The translations under genes and the position numbers were made by a program. The notes under the pieces were generated by a model. The model saw only the letters and a list, made by a program, of their open reading frames with translations, did not search any database and was not told where the DNA came from. Shown piece by piece: positions 33,572 through 42,308 of a stretch of DNA of 64,000 nt (its first letter is position 1; every line of letters begins with the position of its first letter). The stretch is from DAHUYF01 sp035945115 (GTDB lineage Bacteria > Pseudomonadota > Alphaproteobacteria > ATCC43930 > CGMCC-115725): NCBI GenBank assembly GCA_035945115.1, contig DASZAN010000201.1:1-64000 (forward strand), written 5' to 3'.

Positions 33572-34789
33572 ATGAGCCACGGAGCCTCGCCGGGCGCGCT
33601 TGCCGGCCTCAAGGTGATCGATTTGACGCGCGTGCTGGGCGGTCCGTTCTGCACGCAAATTCTCGGTGACCACGGCGCCGACATCATCAAGGTGGAGCCG
33701 CCGCAGGGCGACGAGACGCGCGGCTGGGGCCCGCCGTTCAAAGGGGATGCCGCGTCATACTTCATCGGCATCAACCGCAACAAGCGCGGCATCGCGCTTG
33801 ATCTGACGAAGCCTGCCGGCCGCGAGGTGGTGTACCGCCTTCTCGCCAACGCAGACGTGCTCGTCGAGAACTTCAAGACCGGCACGCTCGAGCGCTGGGG
33901 CATGGGCTATGAAGAGGTGCTGCGCGAGAAATTCCCGCGCCTCATCCATTGCCGCGTCTCGGGCTTCGGCGCCGACGGGCCGCTCGGCGGATATCCTGGC
34001 TATGACGCGGCGGTGCAGGGTATGTCGGGCCTCATGAGCCTCAATGGCGAAGCCGAGGGCGAGCCGCTCCGCGTCGGCGTGCCCGTCGTCGACATGGCGA
34101 CCGGTCTCAACGCCGTCATTGCCATCCTCATGGCCGTTCACGAACGCGCGCACTCCGGCCGTGGGCAATTCGTCGAGGCGACGCTCTACGACAGCGCCGT
34201 GGCCCTCCTCCATCCCTACGCCGCCAACTGGTTTCTGTCGCGCCAGGCGCCGAAGCGGACGGGCAACGCGCATCCAAATGTGTCGCCTTATGATCAATTC
34301 CACACCAAGACCAAGCGCATCTTCCTCGCCGTCGGCAACAACCGGCAGTTCGCGCGCTTTTGTGCCGAGATCGGCCGAGCCGATCTCGCCGACGACGCGC
34401 GCTTTCGCGACAACCGGGATCGCGTGGTCAACCGCCAGATACTCCGTCAGGAAATCGAAGGCGCGCTCGCCGCGATCGATGGCGAGGCGCTCACGACGCG
34501 CCTCCTCGACCGCGGCGTTCCTTGCGGCGTGGTGCAGGATTTACCGGACGTACTGACGCATCCGCACACCCGCCATCGCAGCATGGTCATGGAGGAAGGG
34601 GAGTATCAGGGTCTTGGCGCGCCGGTGAAGCTGTCGCGCACGCCGGCGAGCCTCCGCCGACTGCCGCCGCGATTCGGCGAGGCGAACCGCGCGGTGCTCA
34701 GAGAGGCCGGTTTCAGCGACGGTGAGATCGCCGCTCTCATCGAGGCGGGCGCCGTGCTTGAGGCGCCACAGAAGGCGTCAGCGGAGTGA
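33572..34789 (+). CDS. CaiB/BaiF family (class III) CoA-transferase
   Basis: A 405-residue class III CoA-transferase. Features are VIDLTRVLGGPFCTQILGDHGADIIKVEPPQGDETR at the N-terminus, SYFIGINRNKRGIALDL, the catalytic Asp in GYDAAVQGMSGLMSLNG (about residue 147), and the C-terminal AWCxx-like TRLLDRGVPCGVVQDLPDV. It transfers CoA between carboxylates without a covalent-intermediate partner. It starts 3 bp after the class I transferase subunit B, so two mechanistically different CoA-transferases are in one operon. Its stop overlaps the thioesterase start (GTGA). Confidence 0.92.
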   Translation: MSHGASPGALAGLKVIDLTRVLGGPFCTQILGDHGADIIKVEPPQGDETRGWGPPFKGDAASYFIGINRNKRGIALDLTKPAGREVVYRLLANADVLVENFKTGTLERWGMGYEEVLREKFPRLIHCRVSGFGADGPLGGYPGYDAAVQGMSGLMSLNGEAEGEPLRVGVPVVDMATGLNAVIAILMAVHERAHSGRGQFVEATLYDSAVALLHPYAANWFLSRQAPKRTGNAHPNVSPYDQFHTKTKRIFLAVGNNRQFARFCAEIGRADLADDARFRDNRDRVVNRQILRQEIEGALAAIDGEALTTRLLDRGVPCGVVQDLPDVLTHPHTRHRSMVMEEGEYQGLGAPVKLSRTPASLRRLPPRFGEANRAVLREAGFSDGEIAALIEAGAVLEAPQKASAE

Positions 34790-35265
34790 GCGCAGCGGAC
34801 GCGATCGCGGAGAACCTCGCGCCGGCGACGGCGCGGTCGTCATATCCGCTCTGGACCACCGACATCATTCGCTATGGCGACACCGACCGTCAGGGTCATG
34901 TCAACAACGCCGTCTTCGCCACCTTCTTCGAGAGCGGCCGGACCCGTTTCTTCGCGGCGTGTAGCCCGTCGCTGCGGACAGACGACATGGAATTCGTCAT
35001 CGTCCGGCTCGAGATCGACTTCCGCGCCGAGCTCTTTTTTCCCGGCAGTGTCGATATCGGAACGCGGGTGCTGAAGATCGGCCGGAGTTCCTTTCGTCTG
35101 GGCCAAGCCCTCTTCAGCGGCAAGAGCTGCGCCGCCATCGGGGAATGCGTGATGGTCGTGCTCGATGCCGAAAGCCGCAAGGCGAAGCCGTTTTCGCCCG
35201 CGCTGCGCCGCTGGCTCGAGACCGGCATTCTCGTCGCTGCAGGTGCTGGCCCCGAAAATACCTAG
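34786..35265 (+). CDS. acyl-CoA thioesterase (4HBT hot-dog fold)
   Basis: A 159-residue hot-dog-fold protein. The 4HBT catalytic motif YGDTDRQGHVNNAVF (Asp near residue 34) is followed by the long hot-dog helix ATFFESGRTRFFA and strands LEIDFRAELFFPGSVDIGTRV. It hydrolyses an acyl-CoA thioester in the cytoplasm. The GTG start at 34786 overlaps the stop of the CaiB/BaiF gene, indicating translational coupling. It ends the CoA-transferase operon; the next gene follows after a 100-bp gap. Confidence 0.9.
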   Translation: MSAADAIAENLAPATARSSYPLWTTDIIRYGDTDRQGHVNNAVFATFFESGRTRFFAACSPSLRTDDMEFVIVRLEIDFRAELFFPGSVDIGTRVLKIGRSSFRLGQALFSGKSCAAIGECVMVVLDAESRKAKPFSPALRRWLETGILVAAGAGPENT

Positions 35266-35365
35266 TATTCACAAGAGCTTGGTCCGCTATGGGCTTGACA
35301 GAATTAACAAATCCGTAAGCTCCGCCCCGTATTGTCGGTTAATTTTGCCGGCTCCGGACCCAGCA

Positions 35366-35707
35366 ATGACGCGCCCCGTCGACGACGTCAAAAACTGGAT
35401 GAACATGTTCCGCTGGATCGTCAAGCTCATCCGCGACGATTACCAGATCGAGGAAGCGCGTCTCACCCGCACCGCCACGCTCGAGAGCGATTTGGGGCTG
35501 AGCATCGAGCAAGTCGAAGACGTCATGGGAACGATTGCCGACAGCTTTCAACTTCGCTTTCCCGACGGCACGCTCGATGAGGTGCTGAAGCTCGAGGAGC
35601 TATGCATGCTCGCGAGCTGGATCAAGGGCTATTACAAGAAGCCCGAATTCATCTCCGCCGATTTCGAGGCGAAGTGCCGCGCCGCCAATCCGGCGATGGC
35701 TGCCTAG
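35366..35707 (+). CDS. acyl-carrier-protein-like (DUF1493-like) small protein
   Basis: A 113-residue acidic helical protein. The central segment TATLESDLGLSIEQVEDVMG resembles the DLGxDSL region of acyl carrier proteins and DUF1493 proteins; the Ser in GLSIEQ may take the place of the phosphopantetheine-bearing serine. KLEELCMLASWI resembles the last ACP helix. No clear ribosome binding site precedes the ATG at 35366. No fatty acid or polyketide synthase gene is adjacent, though an acyl-CoA thioesterase is upstream. The fold assignment is moderate and function is unknown. Confidence 0.55.
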   Translation: MTRPVDDVKNWMNMFRWIVKLIRDDYQIEEARLTRTATLESDLGLSIEQVEDVMGTIADSFQLRFPDGTLDEVLKLEELCMLASWIKGYYKKPEFISADFEAKCRAANPAMAA

Positions 35708-35819
35708 AGCCGACCTCAGTCACACCCTTCTGATTTGCCTCTCGTGACACCATCGGTCACGATGGTCGTCAACTCACGGCCGCCTTGGCCGACAATAACG
35801 ACAGCAAGGGGAGGATCAG

Positions 35820-36931
35820 GTGACGCACGCGATCCGCATCGATCGGACGAAGCCGCTCGCACAAGAGCCGCGCTCCGGCCACAATCGCTACCATCCCGCG
35901 ATCGAGCCGGCGGTCGAGGCGGCTGAAGGCGAGGAAGTGGTGCTTGAGACGCGCGATGCGCTCGATGGCCAGATCAAGCCCACCTCCACCATCGCTGATT
36001 TCGCCGCGCTCAATGTCGGCGCGGTCCACCCGTTGACGGGGCCGGTGTTCGTCAAAGGGGCGAAGCCCGGCGATGTGCTCGAGATCGAATTCCTCGACAT
36101 CGCCCCGCAGCCCACGGCGTTCAGCGCTATCGTGCCGGGTTTAGGCTTCCTTCGGGACGTCATGGCCGATCCCTTCCTCGTCCATTGGAAGATCAGGGAC
36201 GGCTGGGCGACGTCGGAGCAAATTCCGCGCGTACGCATTCCCGGCGCGCCCTTCATGGGCGTCACCGCTGTGGCACCCTCGGAGCAGAAGCTCAAGGAGT
36301 GGACGGCGCGCGAGCAGCGCGTCATCGAGAAGGGCGGCATGGCGCTTCCACCCGATCCCGGCGGCGCGGTGCCGGCGGGTCCCTGTGGCCTTCACGGTCT
36401 TCGCACCCTGCCGCCCCGTGAGAACGGCGGCAATTTCGACGTGAAGCAATTGACGAAGGGGCGAAACTCTTCCTGCCAGTCTTCGTCGACGGCGCGCTCT
36501 TCTCCACCGGCGACGGCCATTTCGCGCAAGGCGACGGCGAGGTCTGCGTCACCGCCGTCGAGATGGGCGCCACCTGTGCGGTGCGCTTCAAGGTGCACAA
36601 GGGACTCGCGGGCAAGCGCAAATTCGCCGGCCCCGTGTTCTCGCGGCAGAGCTATTTCATCGACCCGAAATTTGCCGTGCCCGAGCGCTTTTTGGGCGTC
36701 ATGGGCATGCCGATCAATGCCGCGGGCGAGATCGAGGCGGAGAATTTGACGCTCGCCTGCCGCAACGCGGTTCTCAGCATGATGGACCTGCTCGAGGAAC
36801 GCGGCTTCACGCGCCAGCAGGCCTACGTCATCTGCAGCGTCGCCGTCGACCTGCGGATTTCAAACGTGGTGGACGTGCCGAACTATGTCGTCTCGGCGCT
36901 TCTGCCAGAGGCGATCTTCAGCGGGGATTGA
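35820..36931 (+). pseudogene. acetamidase/formamidase (FmdA/AmdA), single-base frameshift
   Basis: The GTG at 35820 is preceded by AGGGGAGGATCAG, a good ribosome binding site. The first frame carries the family N-terminus to ENGGNFDVKQLTKG. At the G run 36458-36461 homology jumps to another frame that continues AKLFLPVFVDGALFSTGDGHFAQGDGEVC to the stop at 36931. Restoring one G gives an intact ~370-residue zinc amidase that would hydrolyse formamide or acetamide to ammonia and the acid. All family segments are present either side, so either the gene was recently broken or one base was lost in sequencing. Confidence 0.88.
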
Positions 36932-36951
36932 GAGCAGCGCCGCAGCGCCGC

Positions 36952-37134
36952 TCAGACCGAGAGGTTGACGACCTGACCCAAATTCGGTTTGAGCGGCGCG
37001 GCGGCAGCCTGAATGCCCTGCTCGAGCTCGGTGGCGACCTGCAGCTCCGCAGCCTCGGTCTCGGCAATGGCGTCGAGCGCGGCCGTGATTTGCAGCGGTA
37101 CGGCCGAGGTGGCTGAAACTGAGTCGATCGCCAT
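36952..37134 (-). CDS. YjfB-like putative motility protein
   Basis: A 60-residue protein with the YjfB family pattern: a short start (MAIDSVSATS), a helical middle (ITAALDAIAETEAAELQVATELEQGI), and the ending PLKPNLGQVVNLSV with the P-x-L-G-x-x-V signature. The family is annotated as putative motility-related, but its role is unknown. The ATG at 37134 has CGGAG upstream. It is convergent with the formamidase pseudogene (20-bp gap) and follows a CoA-transferase operon that stands on the same strand upstream. Confidence 0.6.
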   Translation of the reverse strand: MAIDSVSATSAVPLQITAALDAIAETEAAELQVATELEQGIQAAAAPLKPNLGQVVNLSV

Positions 37135-37216
37135 GAGGGCTCCGGTATTCGCCCTCATGCTAAGGCCCGGCATTTAATGTCGCCTTAATTTCAAAAAATG
37201 CGGCAAATTGCTGATC

Positions 37217-37888
37217 TTAAAGACTTGGTGCCTCGAGCCGCTTCCAGTCGTTGGCGAGCCTGAGCCTCGCTTCCGTGCGCTCCTGCAAATTCCCGAGATC
37301 GAGGCCCTCCACCATCTCGCGCACGACGACACCCTCGGGCGTGATGTCGAGCACCGCCAGGTTCGTGTAGACGCGCTTCACGCAGTGGGGCGCCGTCAGC
37401 GGATAGCCGCAACGCTTGCGAATGCGCGGGCGGCCGTCCTTCGTGGTGTGCTCGACCAGCACCCGCACCTCGCGCGCGCCAGCGGCTAGGTCCATGGCGC
37501 CGCCGACGCCCGGCGGGAAATCCGGATCCTCGGTTGTCCAGTTGGCGAGGTCGCCGTTCTCCGCCACCTCGAAGGCGCCCAACAGCGCGAGATCGACATG
37601 GCCGCCGCGGATCATCAGGAACGCGTCATTGTGATGGAAGAAGACGCCGCCCGGCACGATCGTCGTGAGCCCCTTGCCGGCGTTGATGAGGTCCTTGTCC
37701 TCCTCGCCCGGCTTTGGTGCGGGCCCCATGCCCAAGATGCCGTTCTCGCTGTGGAAGACAATCTCGCGTCCACTCGGGATGTAGTCGGAGACCATCGTCG
37801 GCAAGCCGATGCCGAGATTGACGTAAGTGCCCTCGGCGATGTCCTGCGCGGCACGCCACGCCATCTGGCGACGAGAGAGCGGCTTCAT
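37217..37888 (-). CDS. 3-oxoacid CoA-transferase subunit B
   Basis: A 223-residue beta subunit of SCOT/PcaJ/AtoA type. The catalytic glutamate is in FHSENGILGMGP (about residue 48), preceded by YVNLGIGLPTMVSDY. The family moves CoA from succinyl-CoA to acetoacetate or 3-oxoadipate through a glutamyl-CoA intermediate. It lies 12 bp after subunit A on the same strand. Given a PcaF-like thiolase at 27806 and PHB-turnover genes nearby, either substrate is plausible. Confidence 0.92.
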   Translation of the reverse strand: MKPLSRRQMAWRAAQDIAEGTYVNLGIGLPTMVSDYIPSGREIVFHSENGILGMGPAPKPGEEDKDLINAGKGLTTIVPGGVFFHHNDAFLMIRGGHVDLALLGAFEVAENGDLANWTTEDPDFPPGVGGAMDLAAGAREVRVLVEHTTKDGRPRIRKRCGYPLTAPHCVKRVYTNLAVLDITPEGVVVREMVEGLDLGNLQERTEARLRLANDWKRLEAPSL

Positions 37889-37900
37889 TCGGGTTCTCCT

Positions 37901-38560
37901 TCATACCACGACGACGCGGTCAACAAAAATGCCAGGCGTCACCACACATTCCGGATCGAGCGTACCGAGCCGCACCACTTCCCTCACCTGTACCGCCGTC
38001 AGCGTCGCCGCCATCGCCATTACCGGATTGAAGTTCCGCGCCGATTTGCGGTAGGTCAAGTTGCCCCAGCGATCAGCACGGTCGGCGCGGCAGAGCGCGA
38101 GATCGCCCTTGATGGGCTTTTCCAGCACGTAAAGCTCGCCGTCGATCTCGCGCATCTCCTTGCCGTGGGCGAGCTTGGTGCCGACCGCGGTCTTCACGTA
38201 AAAGCCGCCGACGCCCGCCGCGCCCGCGCGCATGCGCTCCGAAAGTGTTCCCTGCGGCACGATCTCGAGCTCGATCTTGCCAGCCTTGTAAGCCGCCTCG
38301 AAGCAATGCGGATCGGTGGTGCGCGGAAACGAGCAGATGATCTTGCGCACACGGCCAGCGGCGATGAGCCCCGCGAGCCCTTCATCCCCAGTGCCGGCAT
38401 TGTTGGAAACGCAGACGAGATCGCGCGCGCCGGTCTCGAGGAGCGCGTTCAGCAGCTCCACAGGCTCACCCACTGCGCCGAAGCCGGAACACAAAACGGT
38501 GGCGCCGTCCGTCACGCCGGCGACGGCTTCCGCGAGATTGTCGACGACTTTGTTGATCAT
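37901..38560 (-). CDS. 3-oxoacid CoA-transferase subunit A
   Basis: A 219-residue alpha subunit of SCOT/PcaI/AtoD type: AVAGVTDGATVLCSGFGAVGEPVELLNAL, SNNAGTGDEGLAGLI, RMRAGAAGVGGFYVKTAVGTKL and DLALCRADRADRWGNLTYR. It pairs with subunit B (12-bp gap). The substrate is probably acetoacetate or 3-oxoadipate. Upstream, 116 bp separates it from the DUF3592-like gene, so its promoter is probably in that gap. Confidence 0.92.
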   Translation of the reverse strand: MINKVVDNLAEAVAGVTDGATVLCSGFGAVGEPVELLNALLETGARDLVCVSNNAGTGDEGLAGLIAAGRVRKIICSFPRTTDPHCFEAAYKAGKIELEIVPQGTLSERMRAGAAGVGGFYVKTAVGTKLAHGKEMREIDGELYVLEKPIKGDLALCRADRADRWGNLTYRKSARNFNPVMAMAATLTAVQVREVVRLGTLDPECVVTPGIFVDRVVVV

Positions 38561-38676
38561 CGCCCTTTCGCCACTCCGCTACCGCCGGCAAGTGGGCGAA
38601 CTCTGCTCAGGTAGATGGTGCTTGGCAAGACCTTGACTCCATGGGTCGGAATCGGTGAGGACGCGTCGGTGGGAAA

Positions 38677-39099
38677 CTACGAGGATTTGATCTTGTTTCG
38701 ATTAGTCCATCTACTCACAGCAGAGATCATCAGCGGCGGAACGGTAAGACAGACCAGCGCAATCGGAATCAGCTCGTTCACCAGACCACCAACTGGTTCC
38801 CTCGCGCGGTTGATGGTCGGATCCACTGTGTCGTAGTAGACAAGAATTTTATCGCCGGGTCTAAGCGAGCGGCAATCGGTGCTCATTACGTCGCTGCTCA
38901 ACACTTCAGCGGCAACGACAGTGAAGGCGTACTCTGCCCGGGCGTGATTATCGCAATCCAATTTGCGAATCTCGGCCGTCGTCTTTTGACCGTGCCGAAT
39001 CAGGTTTAGGTATGTTGGGATATTTAGCGGCGCGAGAATGGCGATAAAAGCACCAGCCAACGCTAGCCATGAGATTGCGATCGTTCGAGAAGCGCGCAT
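38677..39099 (-). CDS. DUF3592-like membrane protein
   Basis: A 140-residue protein with an N-terminal hydrophobic segment (IAISWLALAGAFIAILAP), a soluble beta-rich middle (ATTAEIRKLDCDNHARAEYAFTVV...LRPGDKILVYYDTVDPTINRA) and a C-terminal membrane segment (LIPIALVCLTVPPLMI). The middle resembles the DUF3592 pattern with the late Y-D-P motif. Two membrane passes place the soluble domain outside the cytoplasm. An AAGGAG site lies directly before the ATG at 39099. No role is known. Confidence 0.65.
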   Translation of the reverse strand: MRASRTIAISWLALAGAFIAILAPLNIPTYLNLIRHGQKTTAEIRKLDCDNHARAEYAFTVVAAEVLSSDVMSTDCRSLRPGDKILVYYDTVDPTINRAREPVGGLVNELIPIALVCLTVPPLMISAVSRWTNRNKIKSS

Positions 39100-39133
39100 C
39101 TCCTTCTTTCCTGCCGCTTGTCGCGCCCGGCGC

Positions 39134-40069
39134 TCAGAACGCCACCCGGTCGCCGCCCTTGAGGTCGAGCATCGTGCGCGCCTCATGCGGCGTGGCGATC
39201 TCGAGCGACAGATTTTCGAGGATCGAGCGGATGCGGCGCACCTGATCGGCATTGGAGCGCGCGAGCTGGCCCTTGCCGACGAAGAGGGAATCCTCGAGAC
39301 CGACGCGGACATTGCCGCCCATGATCGCGCCCATGGTGACGAGCGGCAGCTGGTGGCGGCCGGCGGCGAGGATCGACCAGCAATAATCGTTGCCGAAGAG
39401 CTTGTCGGCGATGTGCTTGGCGTGCGTCAGGTTCTCGGGATCGGCGCCGATGCCGCCCAAAATGCCGAAGATGCTCTGCACGAAAAGCGGCGGCTTCACG
39501 AGCTTGCGGTCGAGGAAGTGGGCGAGCGTGTAGAGGTGGCCGATATCGTAGCACTCGAACTCGAAGCGCGTGCCGTGCGCCTCGCCCAGATTCTTGAGGA
39601 TGTATTCGATATCCTTGAAAGTGTTGCGGAAAATGAAGTCTCTCGAGTTCTCGAGATGGATCCGCTCCCAGTCGTGCTTGAACTCCTTGTACTTGGCGAG
39701 CATGGGAAAGAGGCCGAAATTCATCGACCCCATGTTGAGCGAGCACATCTCCGGCGACGCTTTGAGTGGCGCCGCGAGACGCTCCTCCAGCGTCATGCCG
39801 TGGCCGCCGCCGGTGGTGATATTGATGACGGCGTCGGAGGCCTGCTTGATCCGCGGCAGGAACTCCATGAACACCTTGGGATCGGGCGTGGGCCGACCAT
39901 CCTTGGGATCGCGCGCATGGAGATGGAGGATCGCCGCGCCTGCCTCCGCCGCCTCGATCGCCTGCCCCGCCACCTCATCCGGCGTCAGCGGCAAATAGGG
40001 GCTCATCGTCGGGGTGTGAATCGACCCGGTGACGGCGCAGGTAATGACGACCTTGCCCGACCGCGCCAT
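39134..40069 (-). CDS. beta-keto acid cleavage enzyme (BKACE, DUF849)
   Basis: A 311-residue TIM-barrel protein of the 3-keto-5-aminohexanoate cleavage family: KVVITCAVTGSIHTPTMSPYLP at the start, ILHLHARDPKDGRPTPDP (zinc-binding His pair), INITTGGG, and VRVGLEDSLF...KGQLARSNADQVRRI. These zinc enzymes cleave a beta-keto acid with acetyl-CoA, giving acetoacetate and a new CoA ester. The products would suit the acetoacetate-using genes in this region (CoA-transferase, acetoacetate decarboxylase, BDH). Specific substrate unknown. Confidence 0.92.
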   Translation of the reverse strand: MARSGKVVITCAVTGSIHTPTMSPYLPLTPDEVAGQAIEAAEAGAAILHLHARDPKDGRPTPDPKVFMEFLPRIKQASDAVINITTGGGHGMTLEERLAAPLKASPEMCSLNMGSMNFGLFPMLAKYKEFKHDWERIHLENSRDFIFRNTFKDIEYILKNLGEAHGTRFEFECYDIGHLYTLAHFLDRKLVKPPLFVQSIFGILGGIGADPENLTHAKHIADKLFGNDYCWSILAAGRHQLPLVTMGAIMGGNVRVGLEDSLFVGKGQLARSNADQVRRIRSILENLSLEIATPHEARTMLDLKGGDRVAF

Positions 40070-40210
40070 GACATCCCTCCCGGTTTTTCGTTTGGGTCAA
40101 TGTCGCGGACGTCAGTCGGCGCGTCAACCGCACCATCGAGTTCTCCTCCGCTGTTCAAGGCAGAGGAGCTAGATGTGGCAGAGCGGGGGCACGTTAGGGA
40201 GCGCCAGCGC

Positions 40211-41428
40211 TCAGCCGTTCGCGGCGATGAAATCGCGGACTTTGGGATAGGTCTCGCTGCGCCAGCGCTTGCCGTTGAAGACGCCGTAATGGCCAACCTT
40301 GGGCTGGACGTGATGCGCCTTCTTGGCTCCGGGCAGGCCGCTGCAGAGATCGAGCGCGGCGGCGGTCTGGCCGACGGCGCAGATGTCGTCGTTCTCGCCC
40401 TCGACGCAGAAGAGCGCCGTGCGGGCAATAGCGCGCGGCTCCACTTTGCGGCCGCGGCTGACGAACCGTCCGAGCGGCAACGCATGCTGCTGGAAGACGC
40501 GCGACACTGTCTGCAGATAGAAATCCGCGGGCAAGTCCATCACCGACATGTACTCGTTGTAAAAGCGCCGCGTCGACTCCGCGCTTTCGCCATCGCCCCG
40601 GACCAGGTGCTTGAAGAGGTCCATATGCGCGGTCACGTGGCGGTCGAGATTCATCGTCATGAATCCCGCGAGCTGCAGAAAGCCCGGATAGACGCGGCGG
40701 AACTGCCCCGCATAGCGCGGTGGCACCGTGGCGATGACGTTGCGCTCGAACCAGGAGAGCGAACGCGAGGTCGCGAGCTTGTTGACGACCGTGGGATTGC
40801 GCCGCGTGTCGATGGGGCCGCCCATCAAGGTCATGGTGCGCGGCGCCGCCGCCGTGTCCTCGGCGCCAAGGAGCGCCACCGCCGCCAGCACCGGCACCGA
40901 CGGCTGGCAGACCGCGATCACATGGGTTTCGGGCCCGAGCTCGCGAATGAAGGAGATGATGAGGTCGATGTGGTCGTCGAGATCGAAGCGGCCGTAAAGC
41001 ATCGGCACGTTGCGCGCGTTCACCCAGTCGGTGATGTAAACGTCATGCTCCGGCAGCAGCGTCTCGACCGTGCCGCGCAGCAGCGTCGCGAAGTGGCCCG
41101 AGAGTGGTGCCACCAACAGCACCTTCGGCTGCTCGACCGCCATCTCCTTCTTGAAATGAAGGAGCGTGCAGAAGGGGTGGCGCATCACCGCACGTTCGCT
41201 CACCGCGACGGGAACCTCGCCGACACACGCCCCGCGGATGCGGAAATCCGGCCGCTCATGCCACATGCCCGTGCGCGCCACCATCTCGCACGCGGCCGCG
41301 GCGCCGCGGATGACCGGGTGGTGCGCCAGCACCGGCCAAGGCTGATTGAGCATGCCCTGGAACGCATGCGCGAGCCACCGGACGGGGGCGAGCGCGTCGC
41401 TATGTGCTTGATACGTCTCATAAAGCAT
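40211..41428 (-). CDS. phaZ: intracellular polyhydroxyalkanoate depolymerase
   Basis: A 405-residue PhaZ of the intracellular type with a cysteine nucleophile in AVCQPSVPVLAA (about residue 175). The N-terminus MLYETYQAHSDALAPVRWLA and the C-terminal PKVGHYGVFNGKRWR (His) are characteristic. It degrades amorphous polyhydroxybutyrate granules to hydroxybutyrate oligomers. PHB-related genes (phasin-like, BDH, patatin) are 5-7 kb away. The start has AAGGGA upstream. It is followed by a 141-bp gap before the BKACE gene. Confidence 0.93.
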   Translation of the reverse strand: MLYETYQAHSDALAPVRWLAHAFQGMLNQPWPVLAHHPVIRGAAAACEMVARTGMWHERPDFRIRGACVGEVPVAVSERAVMRHPFCTLLHFKKEMAVEQPKVLLVAPLSGHFATLLRGTVETLLPEHDVYITDWVNARNVPMLYGRFDLDDHIDLIISFIRELGPETHVIAVCQPSVPVLAAVALLGAEDTAAAPRTMTLMGGPIDTRRNPTVVNKLATSRSLSWFERNVIATVPPRYAGQFRRVYPGFLQLAGFMTMNLDRHVTAHMDLFKHLVRGDGESAESTRRFYNEYMSVMDLPADFYLQTVSRVFQQHALPLGRFVSRGRKVEPRAIARTALFCVEGENDDICAVGQTAAALDLCSGLPGAKKAHHVQPKVGHYGVFNGKRWRSETYPKVRDFIAANG

Positions 41429-41762
41429 TGCGCTCGATCCCTTCGATCAATGCCACTGCCCGTGACACCAACGCAACGGATGCAAAGATGAGTTCCGCCG
41501 GAACCGGTTTGAAGGGTCCGTGGTGCCGGAAGCGAGGCGTTCGCGAGCCGCTCGCCAGAGAAGAGCGTGGAAAGGACAATAGTTCACACCTGTTCCTTAA
41601 AATGCCGCCATCCCTCGGGTCAAGCACCGGTCTGAGCCGGGGGCATCTCGCAGGGATTCTCCAGATTTTTCATGCAGCAAAGGTAAATATCACCCAAAAG
41701 TGATGCCCCTTAAGGGGGAATCGCCGACAAAGGTAGAACGGCACCGCGAGCGGAGTCGCCGC
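41429..41762. other. 334-bp intergenic region upstream of phaZ
   Basis: I see no gene here. Two adjacent inverted repeats occur: ATCAC/GTGAT arms around CCAAAA (41689-41704) and the perfect palindrome CCCCTTAAGGGG (41706-41717). They may terminate the zinc-protease-like gene, which ends at 41763, or regulate phaZ. No clear U-tract follows. On the phaZ strand a TTGACC with a downstream TTTAAG (16-bp spacer) could be a promoter, but this is weak. Confidence 0.4.
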
Positions 41763-42290
41763 TCAAGCCGGCACGGCGGTGAAAGCGGGAAGCCGGTGCC
41801 GGCGCAAGAGACGCTTCATGGCCTCCTCGGGCACACCGATGAAGCTGCGGTAAAGAAGCTGGAGGATGTAGGTGAAGGCGGGTCCATGCCGCCGGTCCTC
41901 GGGCACGATGAGATGCGCCGATTCGTGGAGCACAAGAAACCGATAGAGATAGCCTCGCTCGATGGCGATGCGATGATTGGCGATGTCGGCGAACCCGCCG
42001 ACGCGCGGATCCTCGAACCCGGCCACCAGCGCAAGCTTGGGCGGCATCTGGCCGCAGAGGGTGAAAATCTGCCCAACCATGGACCGCGCGTCATCGAGCT
42101 CCATGCGCCGGTGGCCCGCCGGAAACGTCTCGAAGAGCTCGTCCTCGAAGCGGCAGATGGCGGTGCGGAAATCGTTGGCAAGGTCGGCACCGTCACAGGC
42201 AAGCGATACGGCATCGCGCAGTCCCAAGCGCGCGACCCGTGCGAACGGCGTCGCACTTGCGGTCCGCGAAGGTTCTCCCGAGGCCGCCAC
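41763..42290 (-). CDS. HEXXH-containing zinc-protease-like protein
   Basis: A 175-residue protein with a putative metalloprotease motif HESAHLIVPEDRRHGPAF: the two motif histidines plus a third His 10 residues later could bind zinc. Upstream are FETFPAGHRRMELDDARSMVGQIF and LVAGFEDPRVGGFADIANHRIAI. There is no signal peptide. A GTG at 42290 is the best available start, as no ATG lies near the N-terminus. It follows a 76-residue gene by 18 bp, so the two are likely cotranscribed. The family is not named with confidence. Confidence 0.65.
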   Translation of the reverse strand: MAASGEPSRTASATPFARVARLGLRDAVSLACDGADLANDFRTAICRFEDELFETFPAGHRRMELDDARSMVGQIFTLCGQMPPKLALVAGFEDPRVGGFADIANHRIAIERGYLYRFLVLHESAHLIVPEDRRHGPAFTYILQLLYRSFIGVPEEAMKRLLRRHRLPAFTAVPA

Positions 42291-42308
42291 GGCGCCAGGC
42301 GTCGATCG

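Noticed and set aside
39038..41491. A very long open frame (over 800 codons) on the plus strand
   Set aside because: It is antisense to the BKACE and phaZ genes, has no recognisable domain, and its composition (Arg/Ala/His-rich) is that of a shadow frame in GC-rich coding DNA.
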